NCBI GenBank assembly: GCA_029267455.1
Contig: JAJUIX010000040.1
Span: forward strand, 1-8,680
Length of the DNA stretch: 8,680 bases
Source of the DNA: Enteractinococcus sp.
Lineage (GTDB): Bacteria > Actinomycetota > Actinomycetes > Actinomycetales > Micrococcaceae
Direction of reading: 5' to 3'
Shown here one piece after another: positions 1 through 5,719 of this stretch. How positions within the stretch are numbered: the first letter of the stretch is position 1; each line of letters begins with the position of its first letter. The notes beneath the pieces are model-generated. The model was not told where the DNA came from. It made no database searches and saw only the letters and a list, made by a program, of their open reading frames with translations. The translations under genes were made by a program, and so were the position numbers.

Positions 1-512
1 GAGACCGCTCCGACTACGGCGCCCAGCATGAGCCCAACAATGGGCACCACGAGCGAGGATTTCAGCGCCACGCGTTGCAAGAACGCAAAGAAAATCAGGG
101 TGCCAATGAGCGCGAAAATAATGGCGACCAGCATCCGCAAGAAAAGGGATGGCTGGGGAACAAAAATATAGGTGAGAATCAGCCCGAGGCCGGCCCATTC
201 AATGGTTCCGGTGGTAGAGGGTTCGACGAAGCGGTTTTGCGTCATCAGCTGCATGATCAGGCCGACGACAGCCATCGAGGCACCGGAGAGGATCAGGGCG
301 ATAGTGCGGGGGACGCGAGTGATAAAGAACATCTCGCGTCCACCCTCGGAGTTTAGATCGTAGACTCCGATAAACAGTGAAGCCGTGACCAGGCTGATGG
401 TAACCATCAGCCCGATCAATAACGGCCAGGTGCGTGACCACCATCTGGGTTTTTGCGTTGCCTCGTGTGAGGGCACGAGCCCACCGGGGCGGGTATGGGA
501 AAGTTTAGTCAC
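1..512 (-). CDS. Siderophore-iron ABC transporter permease (FecCD family, CeuB/YclN-like), 5' part only
   Basis: This is the N-terminal 170 codons of an integral membrane permease that would carry ferric siderophore across the cytoplasmic membrane, driven by an ATPase not in the window. The first ~30 residues are a polar cytoplasmic leader. A hydrophobic helix follows at about 31-50, then the family's hallmark block at about 66-107, which begins RVPRTIALILSGASMAV and includes GLIMQ and PSTTGT. Further hydrophobic helices lie at about 108-118, 125-145 and 154-170. That block resembles the CeuB/FatD/YclN branch (catecholate or petrobactin-type siderophores) as I remember it. The GTG start at 510-512 is chosen because AAAGG lies 6 nt upstream and no better start is seen before the preceding stop. 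It follows the binding-protein gene by 14 bp, so the two are almost certainly co-transcribed. The gene is truncated by the left window edge, not visibly broken. The substrate is not determinable from sequence alone. Confidence 0.88.
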   Translation of the reverse strand, partial: MTKLSHTRPGGLVPSHEATQKPRWWSRTWPLLIGLMVTISLVTASLFIGVYDLNSEGGREMFFITRVPRTIALILSGASMAVVGLIMQLMTQNRFVEPSTTGTIEWAGLGLILTYIFVPQPSLFLRMLVAIIFALIGTLIFFAFLQRVALKSSLVVPIVGLMLGAVVGAV

Positions 513-526
513 GCAGCGCCTTTAGA

Positions 527-1537
527 TTATTTTGACCACATATCAGCCAGGTCGTTGAGAACGACCGTATGGTTCTGGATGTCCTCAGCAACGTAGAAGT
601 CGGCTGGCATGTAGTAGATGTTATCGTTTTCTACCGCAGGTACGTTCTGTAAGGCTTCTGATTCCTCAATGAGCTCTTTCGCACTGGCCGAGGTGCCGTC
701 TCCGACGGCGGCGTCGCGGTCCATGACGATCAAGAAGTCAGGATTTGCTGCGGCAATCGCTTCCACAGAGATATCATCCCCCATGTGGTCAGTGGAACCG
801 TCATCGTCCAGTGCCGGGGTCAGCTCTAGGATGTCATACAGGGGACCAATGGCGCGTCCTGTGGTGGGAGCTGAATAGTTAATGTCGCCACCGGAAGTGA
901 TCAGACCGGCCACGGTCATTTCTGGGTCATAGGCTTCTTTGGCGCTCTCTAGGGCTTTATCAAATTCAGCGATAAGATCGGAGGCTTCATCTTGGCGTCC
1001 GAAAGTTTCACCCAGGAGCGTGATTTGGTCGCGGAATTCTTCGTCGATGGCACCTGATTCAGTATCGATATCGGTATCGACGATCGGGGTGCCTTCGTCA
1101 ATAGCATCGGCGATGGCTTCGCCATGCTGACTGAAACGCTGTCCATTAATGACGAGATCGGGTTGGGCCGCAGTAACCATTTCCATATTGGGTTCGCGGT
1201 GGTTTCCGATATTGAGGATGTCTTCGTTCTTGGTGTATTTCTCCAAGACCTCCATGTCGTCAGGCATCAGATCGACTGGGGCAGCAGAGAGGTCGACATC
1301 CCACTCTGCCAGGGTACGGAATACGCGGTTATCTGTTGCCACCACGGACTCAGGTTCGGCCGGCACCGTGTGGGTTGTTCCGGCCATATCGGTCACTTCA
1401 ACGGTAGCGCCGTCTTCAGCGCTGCCGCCTGCTTCTCCAGCGCTATCGGCTTCAGGGGAGCCACAAGCGCTGAGGCCTAGCACACCAATAGCAATGAGCC
1501 CGGCCACACGATAGCGTGTCAGTCCAATTTTTTTCAC
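527..1537 (-). CDS. Siderophore ABC transporter substrate-binding lipoprotein
   Basis: An extracytoplasmic receptor (336 aa) that should capture a ferric siderophore and deliver it to the permease encoded just downstream. From the chosen GTG start the protein opens with KK and RYR basic residues, a hydrophobic stretch, and a lipobox LSAC with the lipidated Cys at residue 25. This is a typical lipoprotein signal, so the mature protein is membrane-anchored. A Gly/Ser/Glu-rich linker follows. Then comes the Fe-B12 periplasmic-binding fold: it starts near VTDMAGTTHTVP, continues with PDLVINGQR, PDFLIVMDRD and IYYMPADFYV, and its C-terminal stretch fits the CeuA/YclQ-like receptors. A longer reading from an ATG at 1579 adds 14 residues before the signal peptide. 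I reject it because TTGGAG lies 7 nt before the GTG at 1535-1537 and the shorter form gives a normal signal peptide. It is first in the operon and lies 53 bp from an iron box, so iron repression is likely. The siderophore type is unknown. Confidence 0.9.
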   Translation of the reverse strand: MKKIGLTRYRVAGLIAIGVLGLSACGSPEADSAGEAGGSAEDGATVEVTDMAGTTHTVPAEPESVVATDNRVFRTLAEWDVDLSAAPVDLMPDDMEVLEKYTKNEDILNIGNHREPNMEMVTAAQPDLVINGQRFSQHGEAIADAIDEGTPIVDTDIDTESGAIDEEFRDQITLLGETFGRQDEASDLIAEFDKALESAKEAYDPEMTVAGLITSGGDINYSAPTTGRAIGPLYDILELTPALDDDGSTDHMGDDISVEAIAAANPDFLIVMDRDAAVGDGTSASAKELIEESEALQNVPAVENDNIYYMPADFYVAEDIQNHTVVLNDLADMWSK

Positions 1538-1544
1538 GGTCAAT

Positions 1545-1550
1545 CTCCAA
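1545..1550 (-). promoter_or_regulatory. Ribosome binding site fixing the GTG start of the binding-protein gene
   Basis: On the minus strand TTGGAG ends 7 nt before the GTG at 1537-1535. The upstream ATG at 1579 has no comparable site and would put an odd leader in front of the lipoprotein signal peptide. This site therefore decides the start. Confidence 0.7.
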
Positions 1551-1569
1551 AATGACAGAGTAAAATAAC

Positions 1570-1577
1570 AGGTTAGC
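1570..1577. promoter_or_regulatory. Extra half-site of an IdeR/DtxR box, possibly overlapping a -10 element
   Basis: AGGTTAGC here is the reverse complement of GCTAACCT, which is 8 bases of one arm of the IdeR/DtxR consensus. The other arm is absent (no matches in the remaining nine positions), so this is at most a half-site. On the minus strand the same bases include TAACCT, which fits the loose actinobacterial -10 pattern TAnnnT, but I could not pair it with a good -35. It lies 12 bp from the near-complete iron box and 32 bp before the binding-protein start. Confidence 0.35.
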
Positions 1578-1589
1578 ACTGTTAGGCAC

Positions 1590-1608
1590 TTAGGTACGCC
1601 TAAGCTAA
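1590..1608. promoter_or_regulatory. IdeR/DtxR-type iron box upstream of the siderophore uptake operon
   Basis: Read on the minus strand, TTAGCTTAGGCGTACCTAA matches the IdeR/DtxR 19-bp consensus TTAGGTTAGGCTAACCTAA at 16 of 19 positions by direct alignment. The mismatches are at positions 5, 12 and 13. It lies 53 bp before the GTG of the binding-protein gene, where a bound dimer pair would block transcription. In actinobacteria the Fe(II)-loaded regulator represses uptake genes through such boxes. The adjoining transporter genes make this reading strong. Whether it also affects the divergent gene, about 325 bp away, is unclear. Confidence 0.8.
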
Positions 1609-1680
1609 CTCTCGATCAGTGTAGTAAGCCTTCATCAATTAGCGCAAGGATGGCTGACGTTATTCAGGTCACATTTGTCA

Positions 1681-1686
1681 TATAAA
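1681..1686 (+). promoter_or_regulatory. Candidate -10 element of a distal promoter for the leader/ybdK transcript
   Basis: TATAAA matches the sigma-A -10 consensus at 5 of 6 positions. Transcription would begin near 1692-1694, just ahead of a GAGGGG stretch and the 17-codon frame. The best -35-like hexamer, CTGACG at 1654-1659, is 21 bp away, which is too far for a standard promoter. The site is therefore tentative. Confidence 0.3.
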
Positions 1687-1712
1687 CCGCACGACACAGA
1701 GGGGCGACCTGG

Positions 1713-1766
1713 ATGCAGGTAGAACTCAACGTATTTCGCGAGATATCGGAAGCACCATTTTGTTGA
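1713..1766 (+). CDS. Possible 17-codon leader peptide ORF ending in Cys
   Basis: ATG at 1713 opens a 17-codon frame encoding MQVELNVFREISEAPFC, followed by TGA. AGGGG ends 8 nt before the ATG, a usable Shine-Dalgarno spacing, and a TATAAA lies about 30 bp upstream. The last sense codon is TGT (Cys), and the downstream gene is a glutamate-cysteine ligase. A cysteine-sensing leader is therefore conceivable, but one Cys codon is weak evidence, and frames of this length occur often by chance. The ATG sits in the loop of a small hairpin (1707-1720). I do not recognise the peptide. Confidence 0.2.
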   Translation: MQVELNVFREISEAPFC

Positions 1767-1806
1767 AATGTCATAAGCTAGAAACTCGGCTGAAAATGAC
1801 CTGGCG

Positions 1807-1844
1807 TGGCCTATTCAAAGCGTTCATTAGGAGCCAAGTTTTTT
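1807..1844 (+). terminator. Candidate intrinsic terminator or attenuator upstream of ybdK
   Basis: TGGC (1807-1810) pairs with GCCA (1833-1836) and CTA (1811-1813) with TAG (1828-1830), leaving GA bulged and a 14-nt loop. Two bases later comes a run of six T (1839-1844). On the plus strand this has the layout of a weak Rho-independent terminator. It would stop transcripts starting near 1693 before they reach the ligase gene, so it could act as an attenuator. The bulge and large loop make the hairpin only marginally stable. No T tract supports the opposite direction. Confidence 0.3.
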
Positions 1845-1896
1845 GAACTTACTGACCACAATCACCGGGCAGTACTGATGGGACGGAACACCCGGG

Positions 1897-1902
1897 TACG
1901 AT
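1897..1902 (+). promoter_or_regulatory. Candidate -10 element of the proximal ybdK promoter
   Basis: TACGAT fits the actinobacterial -10 pattern TAnnnT. It would place the transcription start near 1909 and give a 5' leader of about 25 nt before the chosen GTG at 1934. The -35 region is poor (CTGATG at 1875-1880 with a 16-bp spacer), so support is modest. Confidence 0.3.
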
Positions 1903-1920
1903 AAGGGTGACGAACGAACA

Positions 1921-1926
1921 GAGAGG
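1921..1926 (+). promoter_or_regulatory. Ribosome binding site deciding the ybdK start
   Basis: GAGAGG ends 7 nt before the GTG at 1934. The alternative GTG at 1907 has AAGG directly abutting it, too close for initiation, and would add nine residues that are not typical of the family. The tandem GTG at 1931 is also possible but adds only one residue. Confidence 0.65.
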
Positions 1927-1933
1927 CTTCGTG

Positions 1934-3094
1934 GTGCGCTTAGATTTTGCAAAGTCTACTCAATCAACTGTCGGGATCGAATGGGAGCTTGGGCTTGTCG
2001 ACGCTGCGACCGGGCAGTTGTGCAATGTGAGCGACGATATCTTAAAGAAGCTTGAGCTCCCCGCGGAAGAGCCCTTTCAAATTGTGGGCGAATTCATGCT
2101 CAACACCTTGGAGTTGGTCACGGGCGTCTGTCACACCGTGGAGGAAGGCCTCGATCAGCTAGCGACCGCAGGCCGCCGCGTTTTAGAACTGGCGAGTTCC
2201 GATAATATGGCCCTGTTTTCTCAAGGGACCCATCCGTTTGCCTTTGGGCTCCACGAGAGGATTTCCTCCGGTCCGCGATATCAAAAGCTCTTAAATAAAA
2301 CGCAGTACTGGGCCTATCAGATGCTGATCTATGGGGTCCACGCCCACATTGGTCTGGACCACGTGGCGAAGGCCATGCCTGCGGTCAACTACTTAATCAA
2401 ATATTATCCGCACATGTTGGCACTGAGTGCTTCCAGCCCGTATTGGGGCGGCTATGACACCGGGTATGCCTCGCAGCGCACGTTATTGTTTCAACAGCTG
2501 CCGACGACCGGCTTGCCATTTCAATTTCACAACTGGTCCGAATATGAACACGTAGTAGGCGACCTCATGAAAGTGGGCATCGTCGATGATGTCACTGAAG
2601 TCCGGTGGGATATCCGGGCAGTCCCCAGGTATGGCACCGTGGAACAACGGGCATGCGATGGTGTAGCTACCCTTGAACAAGTCGGAGCGATTACCGCCCT
2701 GACGCAATGTTTAGTCCATGAAGCCGTCGGAGGTGATGCTGATGCGCTGAATGATATCGACATTTTGCCGCCGTGGTTCGTCCAAGAAAATAAGTGGCGT
2801 GCTGCCCGCTATGGTCTTGAGGCCGAAGTCATTATCGATTCTGCCGGCACAGAGAAGCTAGTGACAGAACATCTGAACGAGACCCTCAACCGGCTGGAAC
2901 CCATCGCTGAGGAGCTCGGGTGTGCTGAACAATTGGGCTGGGTTGCAGATATGATGCGAGCGAACACCTCATCCTATCGGCAACGGCAACAATTGCAGTC
3001 GAAATTCGGTCACCGCGTCGATCAGGAGAAACTGGCTCATCTGGTCTTAGATTCGGCTGCCGAGACTGGCCACTCGATCCGTGAGTGGTCTTGA
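1934..3094 (+). CDS. ybdK: Glutamate-cysteine ligase, YbdK type
   Basis: A 386-aa cytoplasmic enzyme expected to join the gamma-carboxyl of glutamate to cysteine using ATP, giving gamma-glutamylcysteine. Length is close to E. coli YbdK (about 372 aa). Visible family motifs, numbered from the chosen start, are GIEWEL at 14-19 (acidic residues for the ATP-metal site), VHAHIGL at 135-141, LSASSPYWGGYDTGYASQR at about 164-182, and WDIRAVPRYGTVEQRACD at about 225-242. All are intact. The start is the GTG after GAGAGG; family members that I recall begin close to the RLDFA-like segment. It stands alone, divergent from the iron operon and converging on gltS. E. coli YbdK has only weak ligase activity, and actinobacteria usually rely on mycothiol. 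The physiological product may therefore be another gamma-glutamyl compound or a minor thiol; EgtA-like ergothioneine synthesis is less likely because no egt genes are nearby. Confidence 0.88.
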   Translation: MRLDFAKSTQSTVGIEWELGLVDAATGQLCNVSDDILKKLELPAEEPFQIVGEFMLNTLELVTGVCHTVEEGLDQLATAGRRVLELASSDNMALFSQGTHPFAFGLHERISSGPRYQKLLNKTQYWAYQMLIYGVHAHIGLDHVAKAMPAVNYLIKYYPHMLALSASSPYWGGYDTGYASQRTLLFQQLPTTGLPFQFHNWSEYEHVVGDLMKVGIVDDVTEVRWDIRAVPRYGTVEQRACDGVATLEQVGAITALTQCLVHEAVGGDADALNDIDILPPWFVQENKWRAARYGLEAEVIIDSAGTEKLVTEHLNETLNRLEPIAEELGCAEQLGWVADMMRANTSSYRQRQQLQSKFGHRVDQEKLAHLVLDSAAETGHSIREWS

Positions 3095-3124
3095 GATAGG
3101 GCGTTACGGCAACCCTTTGACCAC
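3085..3124. terminator. Inverted repeat spanning the convergent ybdK and gltS ends, possible bidirectional terminator
   Basis: GTGGTC (3085-3090) and GACCAC (3119-3124) form a perfect 6-bp outer stem. Inside it, 3098-3105 can pair with 3111-3117 (one bulged C, one G-T pair, loop ACGGC). Both stop codons lie within the structure, and its arms are coding sequence of the two genes. Neither side has a T run, so it is not a classical intrinsic terminator. Actinobacterial terminators often lack a strong U tract, so the role remains possible. Confidence 0.35.
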
Positions 3125-4528
3125 GAAACTCTTGTGCTTTCCGAAATAGAAGAAGCCACTGAGCAACGCTATTGCCAATAGGATAGCCATGATGATCAGC
3201 AGCGGGTATGGACCCAATTGCGCAATCAGTGGGATCGACGCAGCGGTGACAAGTCCCCCACCAAAGAAGGGCTCAAAAACAAGCTGTTTATAGCCAAAGG
3301 CTTCGTAGGCAGGGCTTTCTTGTCTCGGGTCGGCCATCCGCAGGAGTAACAGACCGGTCGCCGTCACGCCCATTGACTGGCCGAAGTCGGCAATCCCGCG
3401 TTCAAACCAGTAACTCTGGATGAAGCGCGGCGCCAACGCAAAGAGCACGAAGCAGTTCCAGGCGATACCGGCAATCGCTAGGATGGCAAATGGCCCGATG
3501 TTGTCTGCAATCGCATCCAACGATAAAGTCGCCATCGCCGCAATGATCAGCGTATCGAGGGCTAGACCCTGGATACGCTCCATCACCCCGCGGTCAATGA
3601 AGATTGATAAACCAGTGCGATCTGCGAATATTTGGATAATCACGCCACCCAACATGGCCAGTGGGAATAACGGGACATACGCAAAGATTTCGATGGTATC
3701 TGCCCACAGCCACTGCTCGATAGCCTGCAGACCCGATAGAATCCCCTGGCCAATGAGAATGGCTACCGCGATGATACCGACATGCAATGTCAAGGTATCT
3801 AGGGACTCGGCACGCACGGTCTGCATCCCTCCGGAGGGCTGCTCTCGGCGATAAAACCCCCGTGCGATCTCCGGGTCTTCATTCGATTTTACATCGAGCG
3901 TTTGCGAATGGCCGCGTCGTGCTGCCCAGTTAACAGCGATGACACCAATGATCACTCCTGCCAGGATCCCGACTGTGGCCATGGCTAAGGCTAAGTCGCC
4001 GCCATCTTCAAAGCCCATTTCAGCCATAACCGGAGCCATCCCGGCGGCGGTTCCGTGACCGCCTTCAAATCCAATCTCGATCAACGCACCAAACATTGGT
4101 GTGACACCGAACAGTGGTACGAGAATCAATACCGCAATTAAAATACCGATCACGTATTGGCCAGCCGCAAAGGTGACACCCAGGGAGACCTGCGGTCCCA
4201 ACAACTTGATGGCACGTTTCGGAGACGGGATAGCCGATCCCAAGAACAGCGCGGCAAAGACCGCGCTAATCAGCAAGCCAGGCAATTCCGACCAGACGGC
4301 GAGAACTTCTGCTCCGAAAATCCCGCCCTCGGCCAAACCTTCCCATCCAAGTCCTTCACCGAGGCGCCCAAGAATCTGGGGACCTAAAATAAGTGCGATG
4401 AATCCGGCAATCAGTGCCACCGGAAGGAAGAGCTTTTGGGCCGTTCTGCTATAGGCGCGCATCACGATGCCAACGAGTGCTAAAACGCCCAGCAGGAGAA
4501 TGGCCAACGCAACGATTGACGGCGACAT
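3104..4528 (-). CDS. gltS: Sodium/glutamate symporter, GltS/ESS family
   Basis: A polytopic membrane protein (474 aa) expected to import glutamate with Na+. It consists largely of hydrophobic helices in two halves. The first half runs to about residue 205 and carries the family signature GFEGGHGTAAGM at about 153-164. The second runs from about 247 and carries the matching re-entrant region DFGQSMGVTATGLLLLR at about 381-397. Between them is a polar cytoplasmic loop (about 204-246). A conserved C-terminal block, SPAYEAFGYKQLVFEPFF, follows at about 405-422. The protein is somewhat longer than E. coli GltS (about 400 aa), mainly through the central loop and C-terminal segment. The ATG start has AAAGG 8 nt upstream. 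It lies 116 bp after tsaD on the same strand. A weak promoter is possible in that gap (TTGCTT 4609-4614, 18 bp, TAGATC 4585-4590), but read-through from the tsa operon cannot be excluded. Substrate specificity is inferred from family. Confidence 0.88.
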   Translation of the reverse strand: MSPSIVALAILLLGVLALVGIVMRAYSRTAQKLFLPVALIAGFIALILGPQILGRLGEGLGWEGLAEGGIFGAEVLAVWSELPGLLISAVFAALFLGSAIPSPKRAIKLLGPQVSLGVTFAAGQYVIGILIAVLILVPLFGVTPMFGALIEIGFEGGHGTAAGMAPVMAEMGFEDGGDLALAMATVGILAGVIIGVIAVNWAARRGHSQTLDVKSNEDPEIARGFYRREQPSGGMQTVRAESLDTLTLHVGIIAVAILIGQGILSGLQAIEQWLWADTIEIFAYVPLFPLAMLGGVIIQIFADRTGLSIFIDRGVMERIQGLALDTLIIAAMATLSLDAIADNIGPFAILAIAGIAWNCFVLFALAPRFIQSYWFERGIADFGQSMGVTATGLLLLRMADPRQESPAYEAFGYKQLVFEPFFGGGLVTAASIPLIAQLGPYPLLIIMAILLAIALLSGFFYFGKHKSFVVKGLP

Positions 4529-4644
4529 ATACGGGACCTTTCATGTTGGTATGGCAAACACACCGCTGACAGGTACGTATATGAGATCTACCAGCTCGAC
4601 GAGGGCTGAAGCAATCTTTCATGGTCGTCAGACCGGGATTTGCC

Positions 4645-5718
4645 CTATACACTCACGAGGCCAACGGGCTGGGTCGGGTCTGCCGAAAAGCCTAAATCCG
4701 AGGGCGTCACACCGTCTGCAACTAACTGCGCGCCCAGCGCTGCGACCATCGCACCGTTATCGGTGCACAGATTCAGCGGAGGGATCGTCAGGCCAATCCC
4801 TGCGGCTTGGGTGCGTTCTGTCAGCAGCTGGCGTAACCGGGAGTTGGCTGCGACTCCCCCGCCCAGCAGGATGTGATCGATGCCGTATTCGGTTGCTGCC
4901 AGCACGGCCTTTTTGGTGATGACATCTGCTACGGCTTCTTGGAATGCAGCAGCAATGTCGTGAGCGGGCACCGGCATGTCACGAACTTCAAACTGTTCTA
5001 CGGCTCGAGACACCGCGGTCTTGAGTCCAGAAAATGACCAGTTGTATCGGTCTTTACCCGGTGCATCCGGTGTGCCCATATTTTTCGGGGCACTGAGACC
5101 ACGGGGGAAGCGGAAGGCCTGGGCATCTCCGTCACGTGCCATTTTGTCGATGACCGGACCGCCAGGATATCCGGCGCCGATCAGGCGTGCGACCTTGTCG
5201 TAGGCCTCCCCTGCGGCGTCGTCGATCGTACTGCCTAATAATTCGACGTCCGACGTGATGGAATTGATCTTCAACATTTCAGTGTGCCCACCGGAAACCA
5301 GCAGGGCCCCGAGCTGGTTGACCTGTTGTAGGTCGGTACCGATTTGGTCAAGGTAGCCAACCCCGATGTGGGCGATGAGGTGGTTGATGCCATAGAGCGG
5401 CTTGCCGGTCGCGACTGCGAGCGCTTTGGCTCCTGCGACGCCAACCATGAGCGCTCCAGCAAGGCCAGGCCCGGCGGTCACGGCGATGGCGTCAACATCA
5501 TCCATGGTCACTTCGGCTTGGTCCAGCGCGGCGTCGAGCACCGGAAGAAATTCGGTCACGTGGGCGCGGGCTGCGATTTCGGGGATGACGCCGCCGAAGG
5601 CGACGTGTTCGTCCATGGAGGAGGCGACCTGGTGAGCCAGCAGTTTGGTGCCGGCGACGATGCCGATGCCGGTTTCGTCGCATGAGGTTTCGATACCTAC
5701 CACGATGGGGGCCGTCAT
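4645..5718 (-). CDS. tsaD: tRNA N6-adenosine threonylcarbamoyltransferase TsaD
   Basis: The catalytic subunit of the t6A machinery (357 aa; E. coli about 337). It transfers the threonylcarbamoyl group from TC-AMP to N6 of A37 in tRNAs that read ANN codons, working with TsaB and TsaE. The ASKHA/Kae1 fold is clear. It opens with GIETSCDETG (8-17). The metal ligands fall at H113 and H117 in NHLIAH and at D320 in CTDNGAM. Nucleotide-binding segments are VSGGHTEML (141-149) and GGGVAANSRLR (287-297). All are intact. The ATG at 5716-5718 follows the rimI stop by a single base and has AAGGAG 4 nt upstream, the best Shine-Dalgarno in the operon, so it can initiate on its own as well as by coupling. 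It is last of the tsa genes. TsaC, which makes TC-AMP, is not in the window and must be encoded elsewhere. The identification is firm. Confidence 0.97.
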   Translation of the reverse strand: MTAPIVVGIETSCDETGIGIVAGTKLLAHQVASSMDEHVAFGGVIPEIAARAHVTEFLPVLDAALDQAEVTMDDVDAIAVTAGPGLAGALMVGVAGAKALAVATGKPLYGINHLIAHIGVGYLDQIGTDLQQVNQLGALLVSGGHTEMLKINSITSDVELLGSTIDDAAGEAYDKVARLIGAGYPGGPVIDKMARDGDAQAFRFPRGLSAPKNMGTPDAPGKDRYNWSFSGLKTAVSRAVEQFEVRDMPVPAHDIAAAFQEAVADVITKKAVLAATEYGIDHILLGGGVAANSRLRQLLTERTQAAGIGLTIPPLNLCTDNGAMVAALGAQLVADGVTPSDLGFSADPTQPVGLVSV

Positions 5719-5719
5719 A

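Larger units (their letters stand above)
1609..1906. other. Intergenic region between divergent iron-uptake and ligase genes
   Basis: No conventional gene is visible here on either strand. The whole non-coding gap runs from 1538 to 1933. Its left end holds the iron box. The remainder holds the candidate leader elements listed separately (TATAAA at 1681, a 17-codon frame at 1713, a hairpin with a T tract at 1807-1844, TACGAT at 1897) and several copies of ACCTG/CAGGT. By eye it is more A+T-rich than the flanking genes, as expected for a promoter region. Confidence 0.6.

Noticed and set aside
199..444. 81-codon minus-strand frame inside the permease gene
   Set aside because: It is out of frame with the permease, whose own frame gives the FecCD hallmark residues and hydrophobic helices.
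1538..1579. Upstream ATG giving a 14-residue longer substrate-binding protein
   Set aside because: The extra residues precede a normal lipoprotein signal peptide, and a good Shine-Dalgarno sits before the GTG at 1537.
1791..1799. TGAAAATGA, resembling half of a Zur box
   Set aside because: The second half does not continue the palindrome, and no zinc-related gene is nearby.
1836..1850. AAGTT-TTTTG-AACTT inverted repeat
   Set aside because: It is a short A/T-rich stem that overlaps the T tract of the better hairpin. It is unlikely to be stable or a meaningful operator by itself.
3420..3854. 144-codon open frame on the plus strand opposite gltS
   Set aside because: It is antisense to conserved transmembrane segments of GltS, has no recognisable motif, and shows no convincing start region.
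4623..4634. GGTC-GTCA-GACC hairpin after tsaD
   Set aside because: The stem is only 4 bp and no T tract follows on the minus strand, so it does not support a terminator call.
4449..4652. 67-codon Cys- and Arg-containing minus-strand frame covering the tsaD-gltS gap
   Set aside because: It overlaps the gltS 5' end in another frame, has no good ribosome binding site, and its composition looks random.
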